Shown here: positions 8,376 through 16,087 of the stretch, piece after piece
Layout of the letters: every line of letters begins with the position of its first letter
Position numbering within the stretch: the first letter of the stretch is position 1
Source of the DNA: an uncultured Elusimicrobia bacterium
GTDB lineage: Bacteria > Elusimicrobiota > Endomicrobiia > Endomicrobiales > Endomicrobiaceae
DNA length: 18,978 nt
NCBI GenBank assembly: GCA_900321055.1
Contig: ONUQ01000110.1
Span: forward strand, 1-18,978
Direction: 5' to 3'
Notes under the pieces: generated by a model
What the model saw: the letters and a program-made list of their open reading frames with translations, nothing else
Told to the model about the DNA's origin: nothing
Databases searched by the model: none
Translations under genes and position numbers: made by a program

Positions 8376-8896
8376 TGAAAAATATTGTTTTAACTGGTTT
8401 TATGGGAACAGGAAAAACTACTGTTGGGCAACTTTTAGCAGAAGAAATTCATAGACCTTTTATTGATACCGATCAAATGATAGAAGAAAGATTAGATACA
8501 AAAATTAGTGATATTTTTAAAAAAGTCGGTGAACTTGAATTTAGGAAATTTGAAAGTGAAACAATTGCATTAATATCAAATTTTGATGATTATGTGATAT
8601 CTTGTGGCGGAGGTGCTGTTATTGATCCCGTAAATGTTAAAAATTTAAGAAGAAATGGAATAATAATAAATCTTTATGCCTCTGCAAATCATATTTTAAA
8701 TAGAATTGGAGAACTTGATTCCAGACCAATATTAAAAAAATTGACAAATCCGTTAGAAGGTATAATTAAACTATTAGCTAAAAGACAAAAAGCTTATGAA
8801 AAATGTGATTTTGCAATTAATACCGATGATTTAACATCAGAACAGGTTGTTAAAAAAATTTTAGAAAACGAAATTGTAAAGGATATTTTAAAATGA
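8375..8896 (+). CDS. aroK: shikimate kinase
   Basis: Shikimate kinase phosphorylates shikimate at the 3-hydroxyl with ATP, upstream of AroC in the same pathway. The 173-residue protein has the P-loop GFMGTGKTT (8-16), the shikimate-binding Asp in DTD (31-33), Arg57 in FRKFE (56-60), the CGGG loop (77-80), and the lid arginine in SRPIL (Arg117), with a further conserved Arg at 137. The start overlaps the aroC stop by one base, with AAAGGA just upstream inside aroC. The end overlaps the next start in an ATGA, so aroC, aroK and the following gene form one translational unit. aroK versus aroL naming cannot be separated by sequence here. Confidence 0.95.
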   Translation: MKNIVLTGFMGTGKTTVGQLLAEEIHRPFIDTDQMIEERLDTKISDIFKKVGELEFRKFESETIALISNFDDYVISCGGGAVIDPVNVKNLRRNGIIINLYASANHILNRIGELDSRPILKKLTNPLEGIIKLLAKRQKAYEKCDFAINTDDLTSEQVVKKILENEIVKDILK

Positions 8897-9471
8897 AAGT
8901 TTTAACAAAACTTGCATTCATTATATCTGTTTTAATATTACCGACATTTTGTTTTTGTGAACCGGATAATAATGAAGAGAACTGTATAATAAACTTTATA
9001 GATAGAGAAAATTATCTTGTTCAAATAAAACAATATAATAAAGATTATCCGATAGTTTTATATGTTATATTTAAAGAATCAACACCTTTACTCAACGAAA
9101 TAAGAAAAATTTTAAGAACAGAACTTTTAGTTTTCGCAAAAAAAGAACTGGAACCGACATTAAAAGCTAATTTAAAAACAAAGAAAAAAGGTAAAGATAA
9201 TAATAAAGATAAACAAAAAGAAACAGGTTTAAAAACAATAAAAAAAGTTGTTATTTCTTCCGCTTGGTTTAATGATCAGGTCTCAGAAAATTTAGAAAAA
9301 ATTGAACTTACAAAAAGATATGGATCTTTTGTTTGGCTTTATGACGAGACAGATAAAGATAAGATTTTTACATTTGAAGAATATCTAAAATATCTAAAAA
9401 AGAAAAAAGAAGATTCTAAAAAGAAAGAAAGAACTGAAAACAGCAAAGATATAAAAGATATACAGAAATAA
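8893..9471 (+). CDS. exported protein of unknown function
   Basis: I do not recognise this 192-residue protein. It begins with a Sec-type signal sequence: Lys at 2 and 6, hydrophobic 7-19, likely cleavage near Cys20-Cys22. The cysteines do not fit a lipobox, so it is probably periplasmic rather than a lipoprotein. The mature part has a predicted beta-alpha stretch (about 40-95, YPIVLYVIF then a helix), a very Lys-rich polar linker (95-112), a second conserved-looking segment (115-152, KKVVISSAWF…GSFVWLYDE), and a highly charged Lys/Glu tail (160-192) that could be a short coiled coil or disordered. Cysteines are at 20, 22 and 31. It overlaps aroK by 4 bp (ATGA), so it is cotranslated with shikimate pathway genes, yet nothing in it looks enzymatic. 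Its coding status is well supported by the overlap, the signal peptide and normal codon use. Confidence 0.8.
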   Translation: MKVLTKLAFIISVLILPTFCFCEPDNNEENCIINFIDRENYLVQIKQYNKDYPIVLYVIFKESTPLLNEIRKILRTELLVFAKKELEPTLKANLKTKKKGKDNNKDKQKETGLKTIKKVVISSAWFNDQVSENLEKIELTKRYGSFVWLYDETDKDKIFTFEEYLKYLKKKKEDSKKKERTENSKDIKDIQK

Positions 9472-9539
9472 AATTTTATTCAATATAAAAACTTTTCTAT
9501 TATATATATCAAAAATAAATTTTCATATTTTTTTAAAAA

Positions 9540-9559
9540 AAGTTTATTAAAATAAACTT
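9540..9559 (-). terminator. hairpin plus T-run, likely terminator of the pump operon
   Basis: Arms AAGTTTATT (9540-9548) and AATAAACTT (9551-9559) pair perfectly over 9 bp with a 2-nt gap. Read on the - strand, the stem runs directly into a T7 tract (complement of 9535-9541). This is a rho-independent layout with an unusually A+T-rich stem, about 157 bp beyond the RND-B stop. On the + strand no T-run follows the hairpin, so it would not serve the aroCK operon equally well. Confidence 0.45.
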
Positions 9560-9699
9560 GCATATAAATTCGGATAATACTTTTTATCTATCTCGTCAAA
9601 CAAACCTTTTTTATCAGCTCAAAACAAAACTAAAGTTTTATATGTATTAACCGTTATTAATTCTCTAGCCGTTTTCATTTTTTCAGCAAAAAATTTATG
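9547..9699 (-). pseudogene. possible decayed small gene interrupted by TGA
   Basis: Between the pump operon and the aroCK operon, one - strand frame reads like protein rather than A+T noise. From an ATG at 9678 it gives MKTARELITVNTYKTLVLF, then an in-frame TGA (9621-9619), then another 23 coherent residues beginning ADKKGLFDEIDKK and ending at a TAA (9549-9547). The frame is open upstream to about 9699, giving seven more residues (HKFFAEK). The composition includes Ala, Gly, Asp, Thr, Val and Pro codons unlike the flanking noncoding DNA, which suggests former coding sequence. I recognise no family. TGA is a genuine stop elsewhere in the window, so readthrough is unlikely. A chance open stretch of 40 to 50 codons cannot be excluded. 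Confidence 0.35.
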
Positions 9700-9715
9700 T
9701 TAATATTTCTATTTT

Positions 9716-12700
9716 TTAGTTTCTCATTCCTTTAGAATATAAATATATAAATGGAACAAACAATAATGCAAGACCTAATGCAAAAACTAAACCACCGCAT
9801 ACGGCAATGGCCATAGGTTGGTTGGTTGTTGCACCTTCACCAAGACCTAAAGCTAAAGGAACAAGACCGACAATGGTAGTTAATGTAGTCATTACAATTG
9901 GTCTTATATGGTCTGCCGTAGTAGATACAACCATTTGTTTTAATAACATCATATCGTTTTTATATTTCTCGGGATCCATTGAAAGATAATAATTATATCT
10001 GTCTACCAACAAAATAGAAATATTAACAACATTTCCTACTAACATTATAATTCCCAACATAGATATGGAATTGATTGATTGTCCGGTAATAAGTAATGTA
10101 ACAATAGATCCTATTATACCTAAAGGAACCGCAGTCATAACTATTATAGGTTGCAGTAACGACTCAAATTCAGAAGCAAGAATCATATAAATAATTATAA
10201 TACCTAATATCAAAGCAAATGATACCTGTGATAAAGCTTCTTTCATTGCAAGTTTTTCTCCGGTAATAACAGTGGTAACATCTTTATTATTATACATATC
10301 ATCTAACAAAACTTGTAATTCATTAACTGCCTCTGTAAAATTTCCTTTAACATTTGCAGTAATAAGATAAGTTCTTTCTCCCTCAACTCTTTTTATTGCA
10401 GGAAGAGTTTTTACAAAACTTGCTTGAGCTATTTGTTTTAACTGAATAGTCAAACCCCAAGGAGAATATGCTGTCATATTCAAAACCTCATCCAAAGTAT
10501 CTCTATCTTCTGCTTTCATTCTAACTCTAATATCAAATTCATCATCGGGTAATTTTAATTTTGTAGCAACAAATCCCTTAATACCTGCCAGAGTCATTGC
10601 AGCAATATCCTGTGTAGATAATCCGAATAAGGAAGCTCTTTCTCTATCTATTGTCAATCTCAACTCCGGAACTTCATCCGAAGGATCTATTTTTATACCA
10701 TAAAATTCCGGCATATTTTCCATATGAGCTTTTAATTTATCAGCATATTCTCTAAGTTTTGATAATTCTTTTCCTTTTAATTCAACTGTTACTCCGGAAC
10801 TTGATCCTATTCCTGAACCAAAAAGACCTTGCTGTGTAACAAATTCAACATCCAAATGTTTTACATTCCATTTTTTAATTTCGTCACTTAAATCAGCAAC
10901 AATTTCATTTGTAGACCTACCTTTAGGAGTTAAATTTGTTATTATTCTAGCCTGATAAGAGCCGGTAGTTTCTACTCCGCCTCCACTGTTATTTCCTCCG
11001 GTAGAACCAACCGTTGTAGAGACATCTTTAACTTCTTCATATCTTGTTAGTGCTTTTTCTATTCTTTTAACTACACTATCCGTAACTTCAAGAGGAGTAT
11101 CGGGATGCATAGCAATATTTAAAACAAATCTTCGTTCATCCGATTTTGCTAAAAATTCTTTTGGTATAAAATAAGTTGTAGCTACTCCCAACATTGCATA
11201 TAAAAATATAAATATAAAAACCTTACCGGCTTTTAAATTTAATGCAGATTTTAATAAAGGAACAAAATAATCTTGAATAGCCTGTTTACCTGCCGTAATT
11301 GAAATATTTTTAACATTAGCGGTAAGTGAAAGTCTTGGAACTAAAAACATAGCCGAAAAAATAGAAGCTATCATAGCATAAGTAATTGTAAGTGCTAACT
11401 GTTTAAATAGTTGTCCTATCATACCTGCAACAAAAATAAATGGTATAAATATTGCGATAGTTGTAATTGTAGAACTTAAAATTGGGGCAAGCAAAGTTGA
11501 TGATGCCTGATATATGCACTCTTTCTTCGGCAAATCTTTATTTCTATGCAATGCCATCAAAATATTTTCTATAACAACATTACCGTTATCAACAACCATA
11601 CCGATACCTATGGTTAAACCTCCCAAGGACATTGAGTTAATTGAAATACCTTGGAAATACATAATACTTAAAGTTACACACATACTTATAGGTATTGCAG
11701 TATTAATAATTGCTGAACCGACAAAACTTTTCATGAAAAAATATAATAAAATAAATGTTAGTAAAATACCTTGTAATCCGGATTGATAAATACTTGTTAA
11801 AGACTGTTTAATAAATATTGACTGATCATAAATTATTTTTATATCTATATTTTCAGGAATTTTTTCTTTTAAATCTTCAATTTTTTTATGAACAAGCTTT
11901 GACATATTAATTAAATTTGCACCTGATTGAGGGTATATTCCGATAGAAATATTATCTCTTGAATTGTATCTGGACATACCTTTTCTGTCTTGCAGAGATT
12001 CTTTTACATTAGCTACATCTCGCATATAAACAATTTTTTCACCTGTTTCTCCCTGATAGGTTCTATCTCTTCTATATCTTGCATTACCCTGTTGCTGATC
12101 TTGTTTACCAAAAGAAAGATTTCTTATATCTTCAAGATTTTTAAATTCTCCTACAGTTTTAACAATATATTCATGTTTTTCTTCTTTAATTGTTCCTGCA
12201 GGATAAGTAACATTTGCTGTTTGTAAAGAAGTAACAACATCGGTTATAGCAAGCTGATTTGCAAGAAGCCTTCCTTTATCTATTTCTACCAAAATTTCTT
12301 TCTGTTCTCCACCTTTTAAATCTACTTTTGCAACTCCTTCCAATCTTTCCAATTCATCTTTAACATTTTTCTTCAATGTATTTCTTAAATCTGCCATTTG
12401 CATTAAATTAGGTTGAATGTCCTTATATGTAGCAGATAATATCATAGCTTCTACTTGCATAGGATTATATTTTAGCACAACAGGATCCAAAGCATCTTTA
12501 GGTAAAGCTTCTTTTATTAAATCAATCTTTTCTCTTATATCCATTGAAGCAAAATCCATATTTGTTCCCCATAAAAACTCGCAAGAAACAATAGAAACTC
12601 CTTCTTTAGATATTGATGAAACTCTTTTTATTTTTTTTACAGTTCCCGCAGTTTCTTCAATCAATTTACTTATAAGTTTTTCCGCTTCTTCAGGTCCTGC

Positions 12701-12859
12701 TCCTTCATACTTGGTAACAATTGTAATTTGAGGATATTCCATTGCCGGGAACAATTCTTGCGGAATTCTTGTCCAAGCAATAACACCCATAAGAATTATT
12801 GATAAAAATATCATAACGGTTGTAACCGGTCTATCTACCGGAAGTCTTAATAAACTCAT
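9716..12859 (-). CDS. RND efflux transporter subunit, second of tandem pair (RND-B)
   Basis: This 1047-residue inner-membrane protein has AcrB-like length and topology: TM1 at about 14-31, a large periplasmic porter/docking domain, TM2-TM6, a second periplasmic domain, TM7-TM12. RND pumps use the proton motive force to export substrates through an adaptor and an outer-membrane channel. The TM4 motif GMVVDNGNVVIEN keeps the AcrB Asp407 equivalent (Asp424) and has Asn425 at the Asp408 position. In TM10, GNVVNISILLVD puts Asn946 where AcrB has Lys940. TM11 keeps the Thr in RPIVMTT, with His in place of AcrB Arg971. Asn at the second Asp and at Lys940 is typical of the GMVVDN class of HAE1 transporters. 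A polar Gln/Arg-rich insertion lies at about 260-280 (QQQGNARYRRDR). Its ATG overlaps the RND-A stop (ATGA). The family is certain; the substrate cannot be read from sequence. Confidence 0.95.
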   Translation of the reverse strand: MSLLRLPVDRPVTTVMIFLSIILMGVIAWTRIPQELFPAMEYPQITIVTKYEGAGPEEAEKLISKLIEETAGTVKKIKRVSSISKEGVSIVSCEFLWGTNMDFASMDIREKIDLIKEALPKDALDPVVLKYNPMQVEAMILSATYKDIQPNLMQMADLRNTLKKNVKDELERLEGVAKVDLKGGEQKEILVEIDKGRLLANQLAITDVVTSLQTANVTYPAGTIKEEKHEYIVKTVGEFKNLEDIRNLSFGKQDQQQGNARYRRDRTYQGETGEKIVYMRDVANVKESLQDRKGMSRYNSRDNISIGIYPQSGANLINMSKLVHKKIEDLKEKIPENIDIKIIYDQSIFIKQSLTSIYQSGLQGILLTFILLYFFMKSFVGSAIINTAIPISMCVTLSIMYFQGISINSMSLGGLTIGIGMVVDNGNVVIENILMALHRNKDLPKKECIYQASSTLLAPILSSTITTIAIFIPFIFVAGMIGQLFKQLALTITYAMIASIFSAMFLVPRLSLTANVKNISITAGKQAIQDYFVPLLKSALNLKAGKVFIFIFLYAMLGVATTYFIPKEFLAKSDERRFVLNIAMHPDTPLEVTDSVVKRIEKALTRYEEVKDVSTTVGSTGGNNSGGGVETTGSYQARIITNLTPKGRSTNEIVADLSDEIKKWNVKHLDVEFVTQQGLFGSGIGSSSGVTVELKGKELSKLREYADKLKAHMENMPEFYGIKIDPSDEVPELRLTIDRERASLFGLSTQDIAAMTLAGIKGFVATKLKLPDDEFDIRVRMKAEDRDTLDEVLNMTAYSPWGLTIQLKQIAQASFVKTLPAIKRVEGERTYLITANVKGNFTEAVNELQVLLDDMYNNKDVTTVITGEKLAMKEALSQVSFALILGIIIIYMILASEFESLLQPIIVMTAVPLGIIGSIVTLLITGQSINSISMLGIIMLVGNVVNISILLVDRYNYYLSMDPEKYKNDMMLLKQMVVSTTADHIRPIVMTTLTTIVGLVPLALGLGEGATTNQPMAIAVCGGLVFALGLALLFVPFIYLYSKGMRN

Positions 12860-15800
12860 AATTTTTCTCTCTCTATATTATTTCTAATTTTATTTTTATT
12901 AAATAATTTACTAATTAAATTTAATATGAATAAAAAGCCAAGTACTTTAAAAAACTTATATAAACTGCTTTTGGGTTTTTCCAAAACATAGTAAGCTGTT
13001 GGAATTATCAACATTGTAAGAATTGTTCCGGCTATAGTACCACATAATACCGTAAGCCCCAAAGATCTCCACATCGTAGCTGACTCATCTCTACTTAAAA
13101 CCATAGGTAACAAACCTAATGTTTTCATAAGCAATGTTATAAGTTCCGGTCTTAATCTTTCTTTACAACTTTCAAAAATAACTCTGACTAAATTTGTTCT
13201 TCCTATTCTTCTTGTATTGATTTTATCTACAATAATAATAGAGCTATAAACAATACATCCAAATAAAATCATTATACCAATCCATACACCCAAACTGATA
13301 GGTTTTTTAAATATAAACAAAGAAAAAGCAACTCCTATTATACTTAAAGGTAAAGAAAACATTATCAGCATCGGTTGTAAATAAGATTCAAAAATAGAAG
13401 CTAAAACAAAAAATATAAGTATGACGGTAAGAGAAACCACAAGGAAAAACTGACCTCTGTTTTTAACGGTTTTTTCATAATCACCGGAAATATTAAATGA
13501 ATAATCTTGTGGAAAAGATATTCCTTTTAAAGTAGCTTCTATTTTTTCTGCTGCAGTTGTAAGTCCGAGTTTTGCTCTGTTGGCACTTATTTGAATAAAT
13601 CTTTTTTTATTTTTTCTCCATATTTCCTGATTAGATTTTATTTGAGATATATCGCTGACTTGCCCTACAAAAACCACATCCTTTCTTGGATTTACAATAC
13701 CTATAAACGGTATTTGAGAAACACTATTAATACTATTCGGATATAATCTGCAAATAGTCTCTATTTGTTTACCTTCTGTTCTGTATTGTGTAGCAATAAG
13801 TCCTCTCAATTGACAATGCAATGTATTGCTAAAGAAGTAAGTTGTAAGTCCAAATATCGCAAGTCTATCATAATCCACAGAAATTATAACCTCTGGTTCA
13901 TCTTCTCTCATTCTGATTTTTACATCGGTAAATCCTCTAACCTGTTGTAATCTTCCGGATGCAGAAAAAGCCAGTTGTTTTAATGTATCATAATCCTGTC
14001 CGTAAAAATCCACATATATTTCTTTTGATGCAGAACTGTTTGAATCTTGATAATACACAAAAGCCGGAGAAAATTCACCAAATCTCTTTCTAAATTCTTC
14101 TTTAAATTCCTCCGCTTTGTCATAAACCGTAACCTCAACAAAAGTATGAAGTTTTTCAACTTTAGAAGAAACTCTTTCAACTCGATCATGGTATTTCATT
14201 AAAGCTTGTTCCATCTTTTTAACAATTTTATTAGACATTTCAATTCTTGTTGCGGGAGGAAATTGTATTCCTATACGAAAAGTATTAACATTACCGGCAT
14301 CCATAAACTCAGAGTCTCTTGTCATCATTATTTTTGCAGATATTAAAAACAAAAGTATTGTAACTATCCATACATATGTCTGCCATCTAAAACAAAATTT
14401 TAAAATTTTACCGTAAATATGTCTTACCTTTACATACCATTTTTGAAAATCTAAATCGAATTTAGTTTGCCATCTATAAATTTCAACAGGAATAAACATC
14501 ATAGTTGCTATAACGGATGCAATTAATGCAAATGTTATTGTTAAACCGAAAGGAACATACATTTGTTTAATTTCAGGATCCAGGAAAACTAACGGCAAAA
14601 AAACAATTATTGTAGTAACTGTTGATGCAAATATCGGTTGCCAAAGTTCAGATGTTCCTTTAACAACTAAATCAACTTTATTCGAAAAAGTTTTTCTATG
14701 AAAATGAAAAGCAATATTTTCCAATACAACTATTGAATTATCCATAACATTAGCCATACCCATAGCAAGACCGCTCAAAGTCATTATATTAAAGGTTTGA
14801 TTTGTAAAATACATAAGGATAATAGATATAAATAAACTTAATGGCATAGTAGTTGCAACAATAAAGATACTTCTAACATTTTTCATAAATAGGAATAATA
14901 CTCCGGCAAGAATTATTCCGCCAAGCACCAGTGCTTCAACAAGAGAAGATATAGCTTTTTGAATATATTCCGCATCATTTTTCACTATTGTTATTGTAAC
15001 ATCTTGATCTAAACTTGATCTGCTTTTTTCAATAATTTTAACAATTTCATTTGCAACTTTTATCGTATTTGCCGTTGATTCCTTTTGTATATAAACAGAA
15101 ACCACATCTTGAACATTTAATCTTGAAAAAGAGGTAGGTTCATAATATGAATCTCTAATTGTTGCAATATCTCCAATTCTAACGATAGAACCTGATGGAG
15201 TAATAGCGATAGCAGTATTTGATATTTCTTCTATACTATTGTATTCTCCTGTAGCTCTTATAACGAAATCTTTGCTATTTTGAGTTATTTCACCGGCTGA
15301 AATTGATATATTTGCAAGATTAATTTTTTGAACAACATCAAGAATAGAAAGTTTGTATCCCATTAATTTTGCATTATCCATTTCTATTAAAAATTTTCTT
15401 TCTCTACCACCACCGAATTCAACATTAGCAACACCCGCAACTCTCATTATTTTTTCTTTTAACTGGTCTTCTGCTATTTCTCTTAATTGTTCAGGAGTTT
15501 TCTGCGGAGAACTTAAAGATAATATCATAACAGGACTATCTGATTGCTCAAATTTTGCAATAATAGGTTTTTCACTTTCTTTTGGCAATGCATGCTTAAT
15601 CATTGCTATTTTTTCTCTTATATCAATAACAATGAAATCCGTATCAACATTATGATGAAAAAACATCATTATGTTGGATTCAGACTCTTTTGATGAAGAA
15701 ATCATTTCTTTTAAACCGTTAAGTTCGGAAAAAACTTCTTCTAAAGGTTTTGTTACATACTTTTCTACTTCACTGGCTGCAACACCACCTCTAAGTCTGG

Positions 15801-15939
15801 TGATAACACTTACCAATCCTGATTGTGTACTCGGATTTAATTCAACAGGAATTCTAAAAGTAGTAATGGCTGAAAACAAAATCATAGCAATAACAATCAT
15901 TAAAGTCGTTATCGGTTTTTTTATACCAAATTCTATCAT
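12856..15939 (-). CDS. RND efflux transporter subunit, first of tandem pair (RND-A)
   Basis: This 1027-residue RND permease has the same two-fold architecture as its downstream neighbour but is clearly divergent from it. TM4 reads ANVMDNSIVVLEN, keeping the essential Asp (Asp400) with Asn401 after it. TM10 reads GCIVYSSIIIVD, so the AcrB Lys940 position is Tyr898 and the following Asn is Ser. TM11 keeps Arg and Thr in RLRPELIT. The second periplasmic half is shorter than in RND-B (about 498 versus 522 residues between the TM4 Asp and the TM10 relay position). After TM12 a roughly 40-residue Lys-rich tail with an extra hydrophobic stretch (FKVLGFLFILNLISKLF) extends into the cytoplasm or membrane. 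The ATG at 15939 has an AAAGGAAAA ribosome-binding site. A two-gene RND arrangement suggests a heterotrimer, as in MdtBC. The substrate is unknown. Confidence 0.94.
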   Translation of the reverse strand: MIEFGIKKPITTLMIVIAMILFSAITTFRIPVELNPSTQSGLVSVITRLRGGVAASEVEKYVTKPLEEVFSELNGLKEMISSSKESESNIMMFFHHNVDTDFIVIDIREKIAMIKHALPKESEKPIIAKFEQSDSPVMILSLSSPQKTPEQLREIAEDQLKEKIMRVAGVANVEFGGGRERKFLIEMDNAKLMGYKLSILDVVQKINLANISISAGEITQNSKDFVIRATGEYNSIEEISNTAIAITPSGSIVRIGDIATIRDSYYEPTSFSRLNVQDVVSVYIQKESTANTIKVANEIVKIIEKSRSSLDQDVTITIVKNDAEYIQKAISSLVEALVLGGIILAGVLFLFMKNVRSIFIVATTMPLSLFISIILMYFTNQTFNIMTLSGLAMGMANVMDNSIVVLENIAFHFHRKTFSNKVDLVVKGTSELWQPIFASTVTTIIVFLPLVFLDPEIKQMYVPFGLTITFALIASVIATMMFIPVEIYRWQTKFDLDFQKWYVKVRHIYGKILKFCFRWQTYVWIVTILLFLISAKIMMTRDSEFMDAGNVNTFRIGIQFPPATRIEMSNKIVKKMEQALMKYHDRVERVSSKVEKLHTFVEVTVYDKAEEFKEEFRKRFGEFSPAFVYYQDSNSSASKEIYVDFYGQDYDTLKQLAFSASGRLQQVRGFTDVKIRMREDEPEVIISVDYDRLAIFGLTTYFFSNTLHCQLRGLIATQYRTEGKQIETICRLYPNSINSVSQIPFIGIVNPRKDVVFVGQVSDISQIKSNQEIWRKNKKRFIQISANRAKLGLTTAAEKIEATLKGISFPQDYSFNISGDYEKTVKNRGQFFLVVSLTVILIFFVLASIFESYLQPMLIMFSLPLSIIGVAFSLFIFKKPISLGVWIGIMILFGCIVYSSIIIVDKINTRRIGRTNLVRVIFESCKERLRPELITLLMKTLGLLPMVLSRDESATMWRSLGLTVLCGTIAGTILTMLIIPTAYYVLEKPKSSLYKFFKVLGFLFILNLISKLFNKNKIRNNIEREKL

Positions 15940-15993
15940 TTAATTTTCCTTTATATATTTAATTAATGAAGAAAAAAAATTTAAATTTAACAA

Positions 15994-16047
15994 AAGATTA
16001 GATAACTATGAGTTTTTTACAGTTTCATTCTCAAATTATCTAATCTT
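15994..16047 (-). promoter_or_regulatory. 12-bp stem-loop between adaptor and RND-A genes
   Basis: Arms AAGATTAGATAA (15994-16005) and TTATCTAATCTT (16036-16047) are perfectly complementary over 12 bp around a 30-nt loop that can add a TGAG/CTCA pairing (16009-16012 with 16030-16033). Read in the transcribed (-) direction, the stem is followed by TTTTG and, 16 nt on, by a run of eight Ts. This may be a partial intra-operon terminator, an mRNA-stabilising hairpin or a processing site that sets RND versus TolC/adaptor levels. The structure is clear; the function is inference. Confidence 0.6.
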
Positions 16048-16050
16048 AAA

Positions 16051-16074
16051 ATCTTTTTAATCTTCAAAAAAGAT
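16051..16074 (-). promoter_or_regulatory. second, weaker stem-loop after the adaptor gene
   Basis: Arms ATCTTTTT (16051-16058) and AAAAAGAT (16067-16074) form an 8-bp A+T-rich stem with an 8-nt loop, 13 nt past the adaptor stop codon and immediately before the stronger 12-bp stem-loop in the direction of transcription. On its own it would be unremarkable in DNA of this composition. Confidence 0.3.
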
Positions 16075-16087
16075 ATAAAACTCTTTT

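Noticed and set aside
8893..8960. Lipoprotein signal in the exported protein after aroK
   Set aside because: The residues before Cys20 (Pro-Thr-Phe) and Cys22 (Phe-Cys-Phe) do not match a lipobox, so an ordinary signal peptide is more likely.
9619..9621. TGA recoding (Trp or selenocysteine) in the small - strand frame
   Set aside because: aroK and RND-A both end at TGA codons that overlap the next start, so TGA is a normal stop. No selenocysteine hairpin was seen, and the frame is short and unrecognised.
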